From positions 1-64,000 of the forward strand of contig NZ_JACPYU010000020.1 of NCBI RefSeq assembly GCF_016195855.1: a stretch of 64,000 nucleotides of DNA. Direction: 5' to 3'. How positions within the stretch are numbered: position 1 is the stretch's first letter; every line of letters starts with the position of its first letter. Positions 28,812-38,790 of the stretch are shown piece after piece. The position numbers were made by a program, and so were the translations under genes. This DNA comes from Aquabacterium sp. GTDB taxonomy: Bacteria > Pseudomonadota > Gammaproteobacteria > Burkholderiales > Burkholderiaceae_C. The notes below the pieces were generated by a model. It saw nothing but the letters and a program-made list of their open reading frames with translations. It searched no databases and had not been told where the DNA came from.

Positions 28812-30569
28812 ATGAGCAATCCAATCCAGGCGCAGCCGCAAACGCAAGCCGCCCCCACACCCGCCGAGCAATGGCAGGAGCTGGTTCACAAGATCGACCG
28901 CCACACGCAGGGCAAGATGGGGCAGATGATGGGTGGTGTCTCGCCCATCCACAGCATGCTGGTGTACCTGGACTGGCTGACCCATCTGGCGATCTCGCCG
29001 GGCAAGCAACTGGACGTGGTCAAGGGCACGCTGGAGGACGCGCAAGAGGCCGCGGGCAACCTCATGCAACCCGGCAGGCAGGGCAGCATCTGCTGCTCGG
29101 ACCCCCGTTTTGCCTCGGCCGCCTGGCAGCATTGGCCCTACAACCTGTATGCACAGACCTTCCAGGTCATGGAGCGCGCCTGGGACCGCGCCACGCGCGA
29201 CGTGCCCGGTGTGAGCCACAAGCACGAGGACGTGGCCACCTTTGCCGCGCGCCAATGGATGGACATCTTCTCGCCGTCCAACGTGCCCTGGATGAACCCG
29301 GACGTGGTCAAGGCCACCCAGGACGAGCGCGGCATGAACCTGTTCCGTGGCGCGCTCAACTGGCTTGATGACCTGCACCGCATCGTCCACAAGCTGCCGC
29401 CGGCCGGCGTGGACGCCTTCAAGCCCGGCGAGAACGTGGCCATCACCCCGGGCAAGGTGGTCTTTCGCAACCATTTGATCGAGCTGATCCAGTACAGCCC
29501 GAGCACGGAGAAAGTTCACGCCGAGCCCATCCTGATCGTGCCCGCCTGGATCATGAAGTACTACATCCTGGACCTGTCGCCCCACGACTCGCTGGTCAAG
29601 TTCCTGGTCGACAAGGGCCACACGGTGTTCATGATCTCGTGGAAGAACCCGACCACCGCCGACCGCGACATGAGCATGGAGACCTACCGCGCCGATGGCG
29701 TGATGGCCGCCATCGACACCATCAGCAAGGTCATCCCCGATCGCAAGATCCACAGCGTGGGCTACTGCCTGGGCGGCACCATGCTGGAGATCGCCGCCGC
29801 CACCATGGGCCGCGACGGCGACGAGCGCCTCGCTTCGATCTCGCTGTTTGCCGCGCAGGGCGACTTCACCGAAGCCGGCGAGTTGCTGCTGTTCATCAAC
29901 CACAGCCAGGTCAACCTGCTGGAGGCCATGATGGCCGAGCAAGGCGTGCTGCAGGGCTCGCAAATGGCCGGGGCCTTCAAGCTGCTGCACACCAGTGACC
30001 TGATCTGGTCGCGCGCCCTCAAGGACTACATGCTGGGCCAGCGCGAAAAGCCCAATGACCTGATGGCCTGGAACGCCGACACCACCCGCATGCCCGCCCG
30101 CATGCACTCCGAATACCTGCACAAGCTCTTCCTGCACAACGATCTGGCCACCGGTCGCTACGAGGTCAACGGCGCGCCCATCTGGTTCACCGATATCCGC
30201 ATCCCCTGCTTTGCGGTGGGCACGGTCAGCGACCACGTGGCCCCCTGGAAGTCGGTCTACAAGCTCCATTTGCTGCCGTTGGACATCACCTTCGTGCTCA
30301 CCAGTGGCGGCCACAACGCCGGCATCGTCAGCGAGCCAGGACACCCCAATCGCCACTTCCAGCTGCGCCGCCGCACACCCGAAGAGCGCTACATCTCCCC
30401 TGAGCGCTGGCAGGCCGAGGTGCCTCATCAGGAGGGCTCGTGGTGGCCCGCCTGGGAAAACTGGCTCGTGGGCCACTCCAGCGGGCTGATCGCCCCCCCG
30501 CGCATGGGCCTGCCCGATCAAAAGAAGAAGCTGCCCGACGCCCCCGGCGAATACGTGCACGAACAATGA
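28812..30569 (+). CDS. phaC: Class I polyhydroxyalkanoate synthase
   Basis: 585 residues, family-typical length. Polymerises (R)-3-hydroxyacyl-CoA, usually short-chain, into PHA granules. Lipase-like box GYCLGG with nucleophile Cys319, Asp474 in TVSDHVAPW and His501 in GGHNAGIVS give the catalytic triad. The PhaC_N domain is complete and PWMNPDV is present. ATG at 28812 has AAGGTG six bases upstream; GTG at 28803 lies within that site. No phaA, phaB, phaR or phasin gene is adjacent. It sits 24 bp after the ABC permease, inside the exporter operon. It may be a second synthase specialised by its partner downstream; that is inference. Confidence 0.95.
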   Translation: MSNPIQAQPQTQAAPTPAEQWQELVHKIDRHTQGKMGQMMGGVSPIHSMLVYLDWLTHLAISPGKQLDVVKGTLEDAQEAAGNLMQPGRQGSICCSDPRFASAAWQHWPYNLYAQTFQVMERAWDRATRDVPGVSHKHEDVATFAARQWMDIFSPSNVPWMNPDVVKATQDERGMNLFRGALNWLDDLHRIVHKLPPAGVDAFKPGENVAITPGKVVFRNHLIELIQYSPSTEKVHAEPILIVPAWIMKYYILDLSPHDSLVKFLVDKGHTVFMISWKNPTTADRDMSMETYRADGVMAAIDTISKVIPDRKIHSVGYCLGGTMLEIAAATMGRDGDERLASISLFAAQGDFTEAGELLLFINHSQVNLLEAMMAEQGVLQGSQMAGAFKLLHTSDLIWSRALKDYMLGQREKPNDLMAWNADTTRMPARMHSEYLHKLFLHNDLATGRYEVNGAPIWFTDIRIPCFAVGTVSDHVAPWKSVYKLHLLPLDITFVLTSGGHNAGIVSEPGHPNRHFQLRRRTPEERYISPERWQAEVPHQEGSWWPAWENWLVGHSSGLIAPPRMGLPDQKKKLPDAPGEYVHEQ

Positions 30570-30582
30570 ACCAACCCCTGCC

Positions 30583-32007
30583 ATGAGCCCTACTGCCGAC
30601 ACCCCGGTCATGCTGGAAAACCGCTGCTACGACGAGTTGAACGTCGGCGACAGCGCCTCCTTGACGCGCGTGCTGACCAAGGACGACATCGAGTTGTTCG
30701 CCATCCTCAGCGGTGACGTCAACCCGGCGCACCTGGACGAGGCCTATGCGCGTGACACGCCCTTCCACAAAGTCATCGCGCACGGCATGTGGGGCGGCAC
30801 GCTGATCTCCACCGTGCTGGGCACCAAGCTGCCGGGGCCTGGCACCATCTACGTGGGCCAGCAACTGCACTTCGTGCGGCCGGTTGGCCTGGATGACGTC
30901 ATCACCGTCACCGTCACGGTCAAGGAAAAGCGCGACAAGAACATGGTGCTGCTGGACTGCCTCTGCAGCAACCAGTTGGGCAAGCCCGTCATCACCGGCG
31001 AAGCCGAAGTCATGGCACCCAGCGTGAAGGTCCGGCGCGAAGCCCAACCCTTGCCAGAACTGCACCTGCATCGCCACGAGCGCTTTGCCCAATTGATGGC
31101 CCTGACCACGCCGCTTGCGGCCATCCGCTGTGCCGTGGTCTACCCGGATTCACTGGACAGCCTCATGGCCGCGCTGGATGCTGCCCGCAGCGGCCTGATC
31201 CAGCCGCTGCTGATTGGCCAGCGTGCGCGCCTGGAAGCCCTGGCGCAAGCGCATGGTCTGGACCTGTCCGGCTGCGAGTGGGAGGAAGCCTCCTCGGCCA
31301 CTTCCGCGGCATGGCAGGCCGTTGCCCTGGCCCGAGAAGGCGATGTGGCCGCCATCATGCAAGGGCAGATCACGCATGAAGCCCTGCTCCAGGCCGTGAC
31401 CGCGCATGAAGGGGGCTTGCGGCAGCACCGCGAAATCACCCACGCCTATGTGGCGGATGTGCCGGACTACCCTCGCCCCTTCATCGTGACCGACGCGGCC
31501 ATCCATGTCCAGCCGACGCTGGAGGTCAAGCGCGACATCGTGCAGAACGCGATCGACCTGGCTCGCGTGCTGGGCTTTGACGAGCCGCGCGTGGCCGTCC
31601 TGTCGGCGGCCGACGCCGTCACCAGCGCCCTGCCTTCGTCCATGGATGCCGCAGCCCTGTGCAAGATGGTGGAGCGCCACCAGATCATCGGCGGACTGGT
31701 GGATGGCCCCTTGTCATTCGACGCCGCCATCAACCCGGATGTGGCCCGGCGAAAGAACCCGGATTCAACCGTGGCGGGCCAAGCCAACGTGCTCGTGGTG
31801 CCCAACCTCGAAACCGGCGACATGCTCGTCAAACAGCTGAGCTTCCTGGCCGATGCCGATGTGGCCAGCATTGTGCTGGGCGCGCTGGTGCCCGTGATCC
31901 TGATTGACCGAGCAGACAACCCACGCACACGTGTGGCCTCCACCGCACTGGCCGTGTTGCTGTCCGCGGCCCAAGGCCGACTCGACCCAGTCACGCGCCT
32001 TCCATGA
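30583..32007 (+). CDS. Bifunctional MaoC-like enoyl-CoA hydratase / phosphate acyltransferase
   Basis: 474 residues. Residues 10-150 are a MaoC/PhaJ hot-dog domain with the hydratase-2 motif FAILSGDVNPAHLDEAYA, which would give (R)-3-hydroxyacyl-CoA from enoyl-CoA. Residues 165-470 form a PTA/PTB domain (GLVDGPLSFDAAIN, NVLVVPNLETGDMLVKQL), exchanging CoA for phosphate on short acyl groups. The fusion is known in proteobacteria, often beside acetate kinase; no kinase gene is found here. It lies 13 bp after phaC, so it could feed or tune the synthase. The stop overlaps the next start (ATGA). Confidence 0.9.
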   Translation: MSPTADTPVMLENRCYDELNVGDSASLTRVLTKDDIELFAILSGDVNPAHLDEAYARDTPFHKVIAHGMWGGTLISTVLGTKLPGPGTIYVGQQLHFVRPVGLDDVITVTVTVKEKRDKNMVLLDCLCSNQLGKPVITGEAEVMAPSVKVRREAQPLPELHLHRHERFAQLMALTTPLAAIRCAVVYPDSLDSLMAALDAARSGLIQPLLIGQRARLEALAQAHGLDLSGCEWEEASSATSAAWQAVALAREGDVAAIMQGQITHEALLQAVTAHEGGLRQHREITHAYVADVPDYPRPFIVTDAAIHVQPTLEVKRDIVQNAIDLARVLGFDEPRVAVLSAADAVTSALPSSMDAAALCKMVERHQIIGGLVDGPLSFDAAINPDVARRKNPDSTVAGQANVLVVPNLETGDMLVKQLSFLADADVASIVLGALVPVILIDRADNPRTRVASTALAVLLSAAQGRLDPVTRLP

Positions 32008-33536
32008 CCAGCATGCCTCGTGAGCCTTTCATGATTTCCACACCGACCCTTCGTGCATGCAGCCTCGCGGCCATGCTGTGCCTGACCCTCGCCGCCTGTA
32101 CCACCATCAAGGTGGACATGCCCGCTGACGTGGCCACCCCCAAGGCCTTCGATCACGCGCCCACGGCATCCAGCGCCGATGCGGCGACAGGCAGCGACAT
32201 CGCCGCCTGGTGGCACACCATCCCGGACCCCACGCTGATCCAGTTGATCGACCAGGGCCTGGCCGCCAACCCCGATATCCGGGCGGCCATCGCCCGGGTA
32301 CGTGAGGCCCGCACCGTGGTCACCACCGCCGAGTCGGCGCTCTACCCCACGCTGATGGCATACGGCGCCACCGGCCGGCAGAAGTTCAACGAGGTCAGCC
32401 CACCCACGGTGCCGCTGCCCGTCCCGGTCAACCTGCCGCCTGTCAACGTCCCCATCAGTTCCTTCAACGGCAGCGGCTTCGCGGCCGCCTGGGAAGTGGA
32501 CATCTTCGGCTCGCGCCGCAGCGATGCAGAGGCCGCGCGCCAGGCCGCGCTGGCTTATGAAGAGAAGCTGCATGGCGCCCAGATGATGGTGGCCGGCGAC
32601 ATCGCCAGCAACTACATCGAAGCACGCAGCCTGGAGCGCCGCATGGACGTGCTGGCGCGCAGCATCACCACCGCCCAGCGCCTGCAACGCTATGCGCAAG
32701 GGCGCTTCGATGCCGGGCAAGCCACCCGCTACGACATCGACCGCAGCAAGGCCGCCGTCGAGGCCCTGGGGGCCATGCAAGCGCCGCTGCAAAGCCTGTT
32801 GGGTGCGCGTCTGCGCCGCCTGGCGGTCCTGACCGGTCAGACGCCAGAAGCCCTCAAGGCCCTGCCCCGCCCCACTGCCAGCGCCCCGGCCGATGCCAGC
32901 GTCATCCCCGACAAACTGCCCGGCATCCTGCCCTCCGACGTGCTGGAGCGCCGCCCCGACGTCAGGGGCAGTGCCAACGTGGTGCGCGCGATGGCGGCCC
33001 GACTGGGCAGCGCCAAGGCCGAGGTCCTGCCCAAGTTCTACCTGGGCTTCCTGTCCAACGACGGCCACCTGGAGATCGGCAACCTGCCCTCCGCCGCCTC
33101 CAGCTTCACGGCCTGGGGAGCCGGTGTCAGGCTGCCGATCTTTGAAGGGGGCCGCATCCAGGCCAACATCAAGGCTGGCGACGCTCGGCTGGATGCCGCC
33201 GCCGCGCAATATGAACAGGCCGTGCTCACCGCACTGGAAGACGTCGAGAACGCCTACAGCGCACGCCACGCGCTGGACCAGCGTGCACAGCAATTGACCA
33301 CGGCCTGGCGCACCTCCGCGGATGGGGCCTTGCATGCGCAAAAGCTCTTCGATGAGGGTTCGGGCCTGCTGCAACCCGTGCTGGAAGCCCGCCTCAGTGC
33401 TTTGCAACGCGAGGACGACCTGATTCAGGCGCAAACCGCACGCGCCATGACCACGGTGCTACTCTACAAAGCCATTGGTGGCGGCTGGACGGCCGGCCCC
33501 TTGCCAGACAAGCCCGCTGCCACCGCAGCCCCGTAA
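32004..33536 (+). CDS. Outer-membrane efflux lipoprotein, NodT/OprM family
   Basis: 510 residues: signal peptide with lipobox LAAC (Cys about residue 32) and two OEP repeats with long helical hairpins (FAAAWEVDIFGSRRSDAEAAR; LGSAKAEVLPKFYLGF; GAGVRLPIFEGGR). It forms the trimeric TolC-type exit duct. It is the missing third component for the HlyD-RbbA-YhhJ exporter 3.2 kb upstream; the two PHA-related genes separate them. ATG at 32004 overlaps the preceding stop; ATG at 32031 is an alternative nearer the signal peptide. Confidence 0.92.
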   Translation: MTSMPREPFMISTPTLRACSLAAMLCLTLAACTTIKVDMPADVATPKAFDHAPTASSADAATGSDIAAWWHTIPDPTLIQLIDQGLAANPDIRAAIARVREARTVVTTAESALYPTLMAYGATGRQKFNEVSPPTVPLPVPVNLPPVNVPISSFNGSGFAAAWEVDIFGSRRSDAEAARQAALAYEEKLHGAQMMVAGDIASNYIEARSLERRMDVLARSITTAQRLQRYAQGRFDAGQATRYDIDRSKAAVEALGAMQAPLQSLLGARLRRLAVLTGQTPEALKALPRPTASAPADASVIPDKLPGILPSDVLERRPDVRGSANVVRAMAARLGSAKAEVLPKFYLGFLSNDGHLEIGNLPSAASSFTAWGAGVRLPIFEGGRIQANIKAGDARLDAAAAQYEQAVLTALEDVENAYSARHALDQRAQQLTTAWRTSADGALHAQKLFDEGSGLLQPVLEARLSALQREDDLIQAQTARAMTTVLLYKAIGGGWTAGPLPDKPAATAAP

Positions 33537-33571
33537 GCCCATCCAGCCCCGCTTTGCCCAGGAGGCCCGAC

Positions 33572-34258
33572 ATGCGTGACGCAACCCTGGCATTCCGTCT
33601 CCGCTACCGCGCCCAGGTGAGCCCCCGCTACAACGCGCTGCTACACGCTGTGTTCGTGTTCGGGCTTGGCGTAGCGGCCTACATCGGCTTGCTGGGCCAG
33701 GTCCATGACAGCCAGCCCTGGCAATGGCTGGCAGCCCCCATCGGCCTGCTCGTGTTCAACGCCGCCGTTTACCTGGTGCACCGGGCACTGGGCCATCACA
33801 AGCGCAGCTGGGCCGCCCTGTTCTACGCCCGCCACACGGGGGACCACCACAGCTTCTTCAGTGAACAGACCATGAGCTACGACGACTGGCGAGACTGGCG
33901 CGTGATCCTGTTCCCGCCCTGGTTGATCGTGGTCTACCTGCTGGCCTTCGTGGCGCCGGCCATCTGGTTGATCAGCACACTCGCCCAAGCCAACGTCGCC
34001 TGGATCTTCGGTGCGCACGCGACCCTGGGCTACCTGCTCTACGAGTTCTTCCACACCTGCCACCATCTGCCCGAGGGCCATTGGCTCACACGCCTGCCCT
34101 GGCTGCGCGAGATGCGCCAGTTGCACCGCCTGCACCACCGCCGCGACCTCATGCACACGCACAACTTCAACATCGTGCTGCCGCTGATGGACAAGCTCTG
34201 CGGCACCTTGCATTGGGAAGCCCCCACAGGGCCTGGCCCCAACAAAAAAGCCGCCTGA
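33572..34258 (+). CDS. Sterol desaturase / fatty acid hydroxylase-family membrane protein
   Basis: 228 residues, about four membrane helices. The eight-histidine di-iron signature (PF04116) is visible: HRALGHH, HTGDHH, HTCHH and HRLHHRRDLMHTH. Such enzymes hydroxylate or desaturate lipids, carotenoids or hopanoids at the inner membrane. AGGAGG lies six bases before the ATG at 33572. Last gene of the array, 35 bp after the efflux lipoprotein. The lipid substrate is unknown; it could modify what the exporter carries or the membrane it sits in. Confidence 0.85.
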   Translation: MRDATLAFRLRYRAQVSPRYNALLHAVFVFGLGVAAYIGLLGQVHDSQPWQWLAAPIGLLVFNAAVYLVHRALGHHKRSWAALFYARHTGDHHSFFSEQTMSYDDWRDWRVILFPPWLIVVYLLAFVAPAIWLISTLAQANVAWIFGAHATLGYLLYEFFHTCHHLPEGHWLTRLPWLREMRQLHRLHHRRDLMHTHNFNIVLPLMDKLCGTLHWEAPTGPGPNKKAA

Positions 34259-34280
34259 GGCTTGCACCCCGGCGGCTTTC
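34244..34280. terminator. Bidirectional terminator between the efflux/PHA operon and ilvC
   Basis: AAAGCCGCC (34247-34255) pairs with GGCGGCTTT (34271-34279). On the minus strand it is followed by TTTTTTG, a strong terminator for ilvC. Its left arm overlaps the last codons of the hydroxylase gene. Confidence 0.85.
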
Positions 34281-34322
34281 ATCTGAAGCACAGCGAAGCC
34301 GGAACCAGTCCGGCCAGCCAGA

Positions 34323-35381
<1,059 letters not shown>

Positions 35382-35430
35382 TCAGGCAAGGGATTCAGGA
35401 ATAGCGGGAAGGAAAAGAGACTGCGGTGAG

Positions 35431-35922
35431 TCAGACGCGCAAGATGCGCTCGCCGCGCCCGATCCCGCTGGTCCCGGTGCGCACGGTTTCAAGGATGGCG
35501 GCGCGGTCGATGGCTTCAATGAAGGCATCGAGCTTGGCAGCGTCGCCAGTCAATTCGATGGTGTAGGTCTTGTCGGTCACGTCGATGATGCGGCCGCGGA
35601 AGATGTCCGCCATGCGCTTCATCTCTTCGCGCTCCTTGCCCACGGCGCGCACCTTGATGAGCATCAGCTCACGCTCGGTGTAAGGGCCTTCGGACAAGTC
35701 GACAACCTTCACGACCTCGATCAGGCGGTTCAGGTGCTTGGTGATCTGTTCGATCACGTCATCCGAACCGGTGGTCACGATGGTCATGCGCGACAGCGAA
35801 GGGTCTTCGGTCGTGGCGACCGTCAGGCTCTCGATGTTGTAGCCGCGCGCCGAGAACAGGCCGACCACACGCGACAGCGCGCCGGGTTCGTTCTCAAGCA
35901 AAAGGGCAATGATGTGTTTCAT
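35431..35922 (-). CDS. ilvH: Acetolactate synthase small (regulatory) subunit
   Basis: 163 residues. N-terminal ACT domain (LENEPGALSRVVGLFSARGYN) for valine feedback, and a C-terminal ALS_ss_C domain. Binds and activates the IlvB catalytic subunit. It is separated from ilvB by 174 bp containing a strong hairpin. Confidence 0.98.
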   Translation of the reverse strand: MKHIIALLLENEPGALSRVVGLFSARGYNIESLTVATTEDPSLSRMTIVTTGSDDVIEQITKHLNRLIEVVKVVDLSEGPYTERELMLIKVRAVGKEREEMKRMADIFRGRIIDVTDKTYTIELTGDAAKLDAFIEAIDRAAILETVRTGTSGIGRGERILRV

Positions 35923-35949
35923 ATGGATCGTCCTTGCGGGCTCTTAGCA

Positions 35950-35971
35950 CCTGGGGGCGGTAACCCCCAGG
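35950..35971. other. Intercistronic hairpin between ilvB and ilvH
   Basis: Perfect 8-bp stem CCTGGGGG/CCCCCAGG with a six-base loop and no U-tract, 28 bases upstream of the ilvH start. It could stabilise or process the ilvBHC transcript, or lower ilvH translation. A second weaker stem (TGCCCG/CGGGCA, 36069-36088) follows the ilvB stop. Confidence 0.55.
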
Positions 35972-36096
35972 CCGTGGCCACGTAGTGCGATGGGTATCGG
36001 TTGTGCGTTGATCCTGGCCGAGGCTTCAAGGTCGTCAATCAGGCACCGGCAAGCGCCTGACTGCACCCTGCCCGCCTCATGCCGGGCATGGAGGGA

Positions 36097-37878
36097 TTAC
36101 AGGTCTTCGGAGCCCAGCAGCATTTCGGAGATGCCCTTGCCGGCCTGAACCATCGGCCAGACGTTTTCCGTCGGGTCGGTGCGGATGTCCAGGAACACGG
36201 TGCGGTCCTTGAGCTTGATGGCTTCGCGCAGCGCGCCTTCGACATCTTCAGGGCGCTCGATCAGCAGGCCCACGTGGCCATAGGCTTCGGCCAGCTTCAC
36301 GAAGTTGGGCAGTGCGTCCATGTAGCTGTGCGAGTAGCGGCCGCCGTAGTCCAGCTGCTGCCACTGGCGCACCATGCCCAGGTAGCGGTTGTTGAGCGAC
36401 AGCACCTTGACGGGCGTGTTGTACTGCAGGCAGGTCGACAGTTCCTGGATGCACATCTGGATCGAGCCTTCGCCCGTGATGCAGAAGACATCGGCGTCCG
36501 GCTTGGCCAGCTTGATGCCCATGGCGTAAGGCAGGCCCACACCCATGGTGCCCAGGCCACCGGAGTTGATCCAGCGGCGGGGTTCTTCAAATTTGCTGTA
36601 CTGCGCCGCGAACATCTGGTGCTGACCGACGTCCGAGGTGATGTAGTAGTCGGTCCCCTTGGTCAGCTCGGCCAGCTTCTCGACCACGGACTGAGGCTTG
36701 ATCACCTCGGTCGAGGTCTTGTACTTCAGGCAGTCGCGTTTCTTCCACTCGTTGACCTGGCCCCACCAGGCGGCCAGCGCGTTCTGGTCCGGCTTGAGCT
36801 GCGATTCCTTGATCTGGGCGATCATTTCCAGCAACACGTCCTTCACATCGCCCACGATGGGGATGTCAACCTTGACGCGTTTGGAGATCGACGAAGGGTC
36901 GATGTCGATGTGGATGATCTTGCGCTCGACCTGGGCGAAGTGCTTGGGGTTGCCGATCACGCGGTCGTCGAAGCGGGCGCCCACGGCGATCACCACGTCG
37001 GCGTTCTGCATGGTCATGTTGGCTTCGTAAGTGCCGTGCATGCCCAGCATGCCCAGGAAGGTCTTGTCGGACGCGGGGATCGCGCCCAGGCCCATCAGGG
37101 TGCTGGTGCTGGGGTAGCCCAGCATGTTGACCAGTTCGCGCAGCTCGTTGGAGGCCTCACCCAGGATCACACCGCCACCGGTGTAGATGTAGGGGCGCTT
37201 GGCGTTGAGCAGCAGTTGCACAGCCTTGCGGATCTGGCCGCCGTGGCCCTTGCGCACCGGGTTGTACGAGCGCATTTCCACCGTCTCGGGGTAGTGGAAA
37301 GCGGTGGTCTTGAGCGACACGTCCTTGGGCACGTCCACCACCACAGGGCCAGGGCGGCCGGTGCGGGCGATGTGGAAGGCCTTCTTCATCGTGACGGCCA
37401 GATCGGCCACGTCCTTGACGAGGAAATTGTGTTTGACGATGGGGCGGGTGATGCCGACGGTGTCGCACTCCTGGAAGGCATCCAGGCCGATCGCGGGCGT
37501 GGGCACCTGACCGGTGATGATCACCATGGGGATCGAGTCCATGTAGGCCGTGGCGATGCCGGTGATGGCATTCGTCACGCCGGGGCCGGAGGTCACCAGG
37601 GCCACGCCGACGTCGCCCGTGGCGCGCGCATAGCCGTCAGCGGCGTGGACGGCAGCCTGTTCGTGGCGCACGAGCACGTGCTCGATGGTGTCCTGCTTGT
37701 ACAGCGCGTCGTAAATATAGAGAACCGCACCACCCGGGTAGCCCCACATGTACTTGACGCCTTCAGCCTGAAGGCAGCGCACGAGGATGTCGGACCCGTT
37801 GAGGATCTCGCCGGAGGGGGATTGAGCATTGGCGTCGGCCGAGCCGGCGCGGCGGATATCCGCAGGAGACATGTCCAT
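36097..37878 (-). CDS. ilvB: Acetolactate synthase catalytic subunit (AHAS III/I-like)
   Basis: 593 residues. Thiamine-diphosphate enzyme condensing pyruvate with pyruvate or 2-oxobutyrate, first step of branched-chain amino acid synthesis. Seen: GYPGGAVLYIYDAL with the downstream catalytic Glu in VRHEQAA, FAD-domain GARFDDRV, and TPP motif GEGSIQMCIQELSTC..NN. The start is ATG at 37878 or at 37872. It heads ilvBHC behind a 5' leader. Confidence 0.98.
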   Translation of the reverse strand: MDMSPADIRRAGSADANAQSPSGEILNGSDILVRCLQAEGVKYMWGYPGGAVLYIYDALYKQDTIEHVLVRHEQAAVHAADGYARATGDVGVALVTSGPGVTNAITGIATAYMDSIPMVIITGQVPTPAIGLDAFQECDTVGITRPIVKHNFLVKDVADLAVTMKKAFHIARTGRPGPVVVDVPKDVSLKTTAFHYPETVEMRSYNPVRKGHGGQIRKAVQLLLNAKRPYIYTGGGVILGEASNELRELVNMLGYPSTSTLMGLGAIPASDKTFLGMLGMHGTYEANMTMQNADVVIAVGARFDDRVIGNPKHFAQVERKIIHIDIDPSSISKRVKVDIPIVGDVKDVLLEMIAQIKESQLKPDQNALAAWWGQVNEWKKRDCLKYKTSTEVIKPQSVVEKLAELTKGTDYYITSDVGQHQMFAAQYSKFEEPRRWINSGGLGTMGVGLPYAMGIKLAKPDADVFCITGEGSIQMCIQELSTCLQYNTPVKVLSLNNRYLGMVRQWQQLDYGGRYSHSYMDALPNFVKLAEAYGHVGLLIERPEDVEGALREAIKLKDRTVFLDIRTDPTENVWPMVQAGKGISEMLLGSEDL

Positions 37879-38088
37879 GATTGAAAGAACCTTTCCGAAT
37901 TTCTCTAACGAAAAACGATCGGTGCCCCTCTACATCGCCACAGCTTTGGGGGCTGCGACAACAGCACTGCGGCAACGGATTGCCAGCGTGCTCGCCCTTG
38001 TGAGGCGGATTTGGAGCCTGCGCGGCCTGCCACTGATGCCGATTAGGCAACCAGACTCAGGCCAGATCGAGATGGCGCAAAGACGAAC

Positions 38089-38116
38089 ATTATCGCATCC
38101 CTTCGCGTCAATTCAA
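38089..38116 (-). promoter_or_regulatory. Candidate ilvBHC promoter with a leader of about 200 nt
   Basis: Read on the minus strand: TTGAAT (38116-38111), 16 bases, GATAAT (38094-38089). It would start transcription near 38082, leaving a leader of about 200 nt before ilvB. The leader shows short imperfect stems but no recognised riboswitch or convincing attenuator. Confidence 0.45.
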
Positions 38117-38175
38117 GCAGACCCTGAGATGCAAAGCTTCACATTCACGTGTCAGTGCCATAATCCGCCCGCGAA

Positions 38176-38790
38176 ATGGCTCGCCCACCGGCTCATTCGG
38201 TCTTGACTCCCCTGCCCAGCCCCACCTTCGAAGAAGAACTCAACGAGTTCCTGAAAAGCGTTGAGCGACGTGCGTTCAAACGCACGGTCTATGCCGTGCG
38301 CGATGAGGAAGCCGCCCTGGACATCGTGCAGGACGCCATGATCCGCCTGACCCAGAGCTACTCGGACCGCCCCTCGAACGAGTGGCCCATGCTGTTCCAG
38401 CGCATCCTGTCCAACGCCACGCTGGACTGGTTTCGGCGCCAGAAAGTTCGCAATGCGGTATTCATGAACATCGGCGACCTGGAAGCGGCCGTCGATGACG
38501 ATGACAGCGGCGACTTCAACCTGCTGGAATCGCTCAGATCTGACCAGGGCGGCACAGAAGGTGCTGATGATTCCGCCGCCAGAACCGAAATACTGGCTCA
38601 GATCGAAGACGAAATCGGCAAATTGCCGACGCGTCAACGGGAAGCGTTCCTGCTGCGTTACTGGGAGGAACTGGATGTCGCGGAAACCGCAGCAGCCATG
38701 GGTTGCTCGGAAGGCAGTGTGAAGACGCACTGCTCACGCGCGGTCCAGTCCCTTGCCAAAGCCCTTCAATCTCGCGGAATTACATTGTGA
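38176..38790 (+). CDS. ECF-type RNA polymerase sigma factor
   Basis: 204 residues. Sigma region 2 (YAVRDEEAALDIVQDAMIRL, then LFQRILSNATLDWFRRQKVR), an acidic linker (residues 93-130), and sigma region 4 (LPTRQREAFLLRYWEELDVAETAAAMGCSEGS split by a helix-turn-helix). It directs RNA polymerase to a stress regulon that cannot be read here. The stop overlaps the GTG of the next gene, whose product is probably its membrane anti-sigma partner. Start uncertain; ATG at 38176 used. Divergent from ilvB. Confidence 0.9.
   Translation: MARPPAHSVLTPLPSPTFEEELNEFLKSVERRAFKRTVYAVRDEEAALDIVQDAMIRLTQSYSDRPSNEWPMLFQRILSNATLDWFRRQKVRNAVFMNIGDLEAAVDDDDSGDFNLLESLRSDQGGTEGADDSAARTEILAQIEDEIGKLPTRQREAFLLRYWEELDVAETAAAMGCSEGSVKTHCSRAVQSLAKALQSRGITL

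Noticed and set aside
27624..30611. 995-codon minus-strand open frame opposite the permease and phaC genes
   Set aside because: Spans two well-supported genes on the other strand and lacks motifs.
38043..38090. Possible 15-residue ilv leader peptide (MFVFAPSRSGLSLVA)
   Set aside because: Its ATG overlaps the best -10 element, so it would not be transcribed from that promoter, and it lacks a run of Ile/Val/Leu codons.
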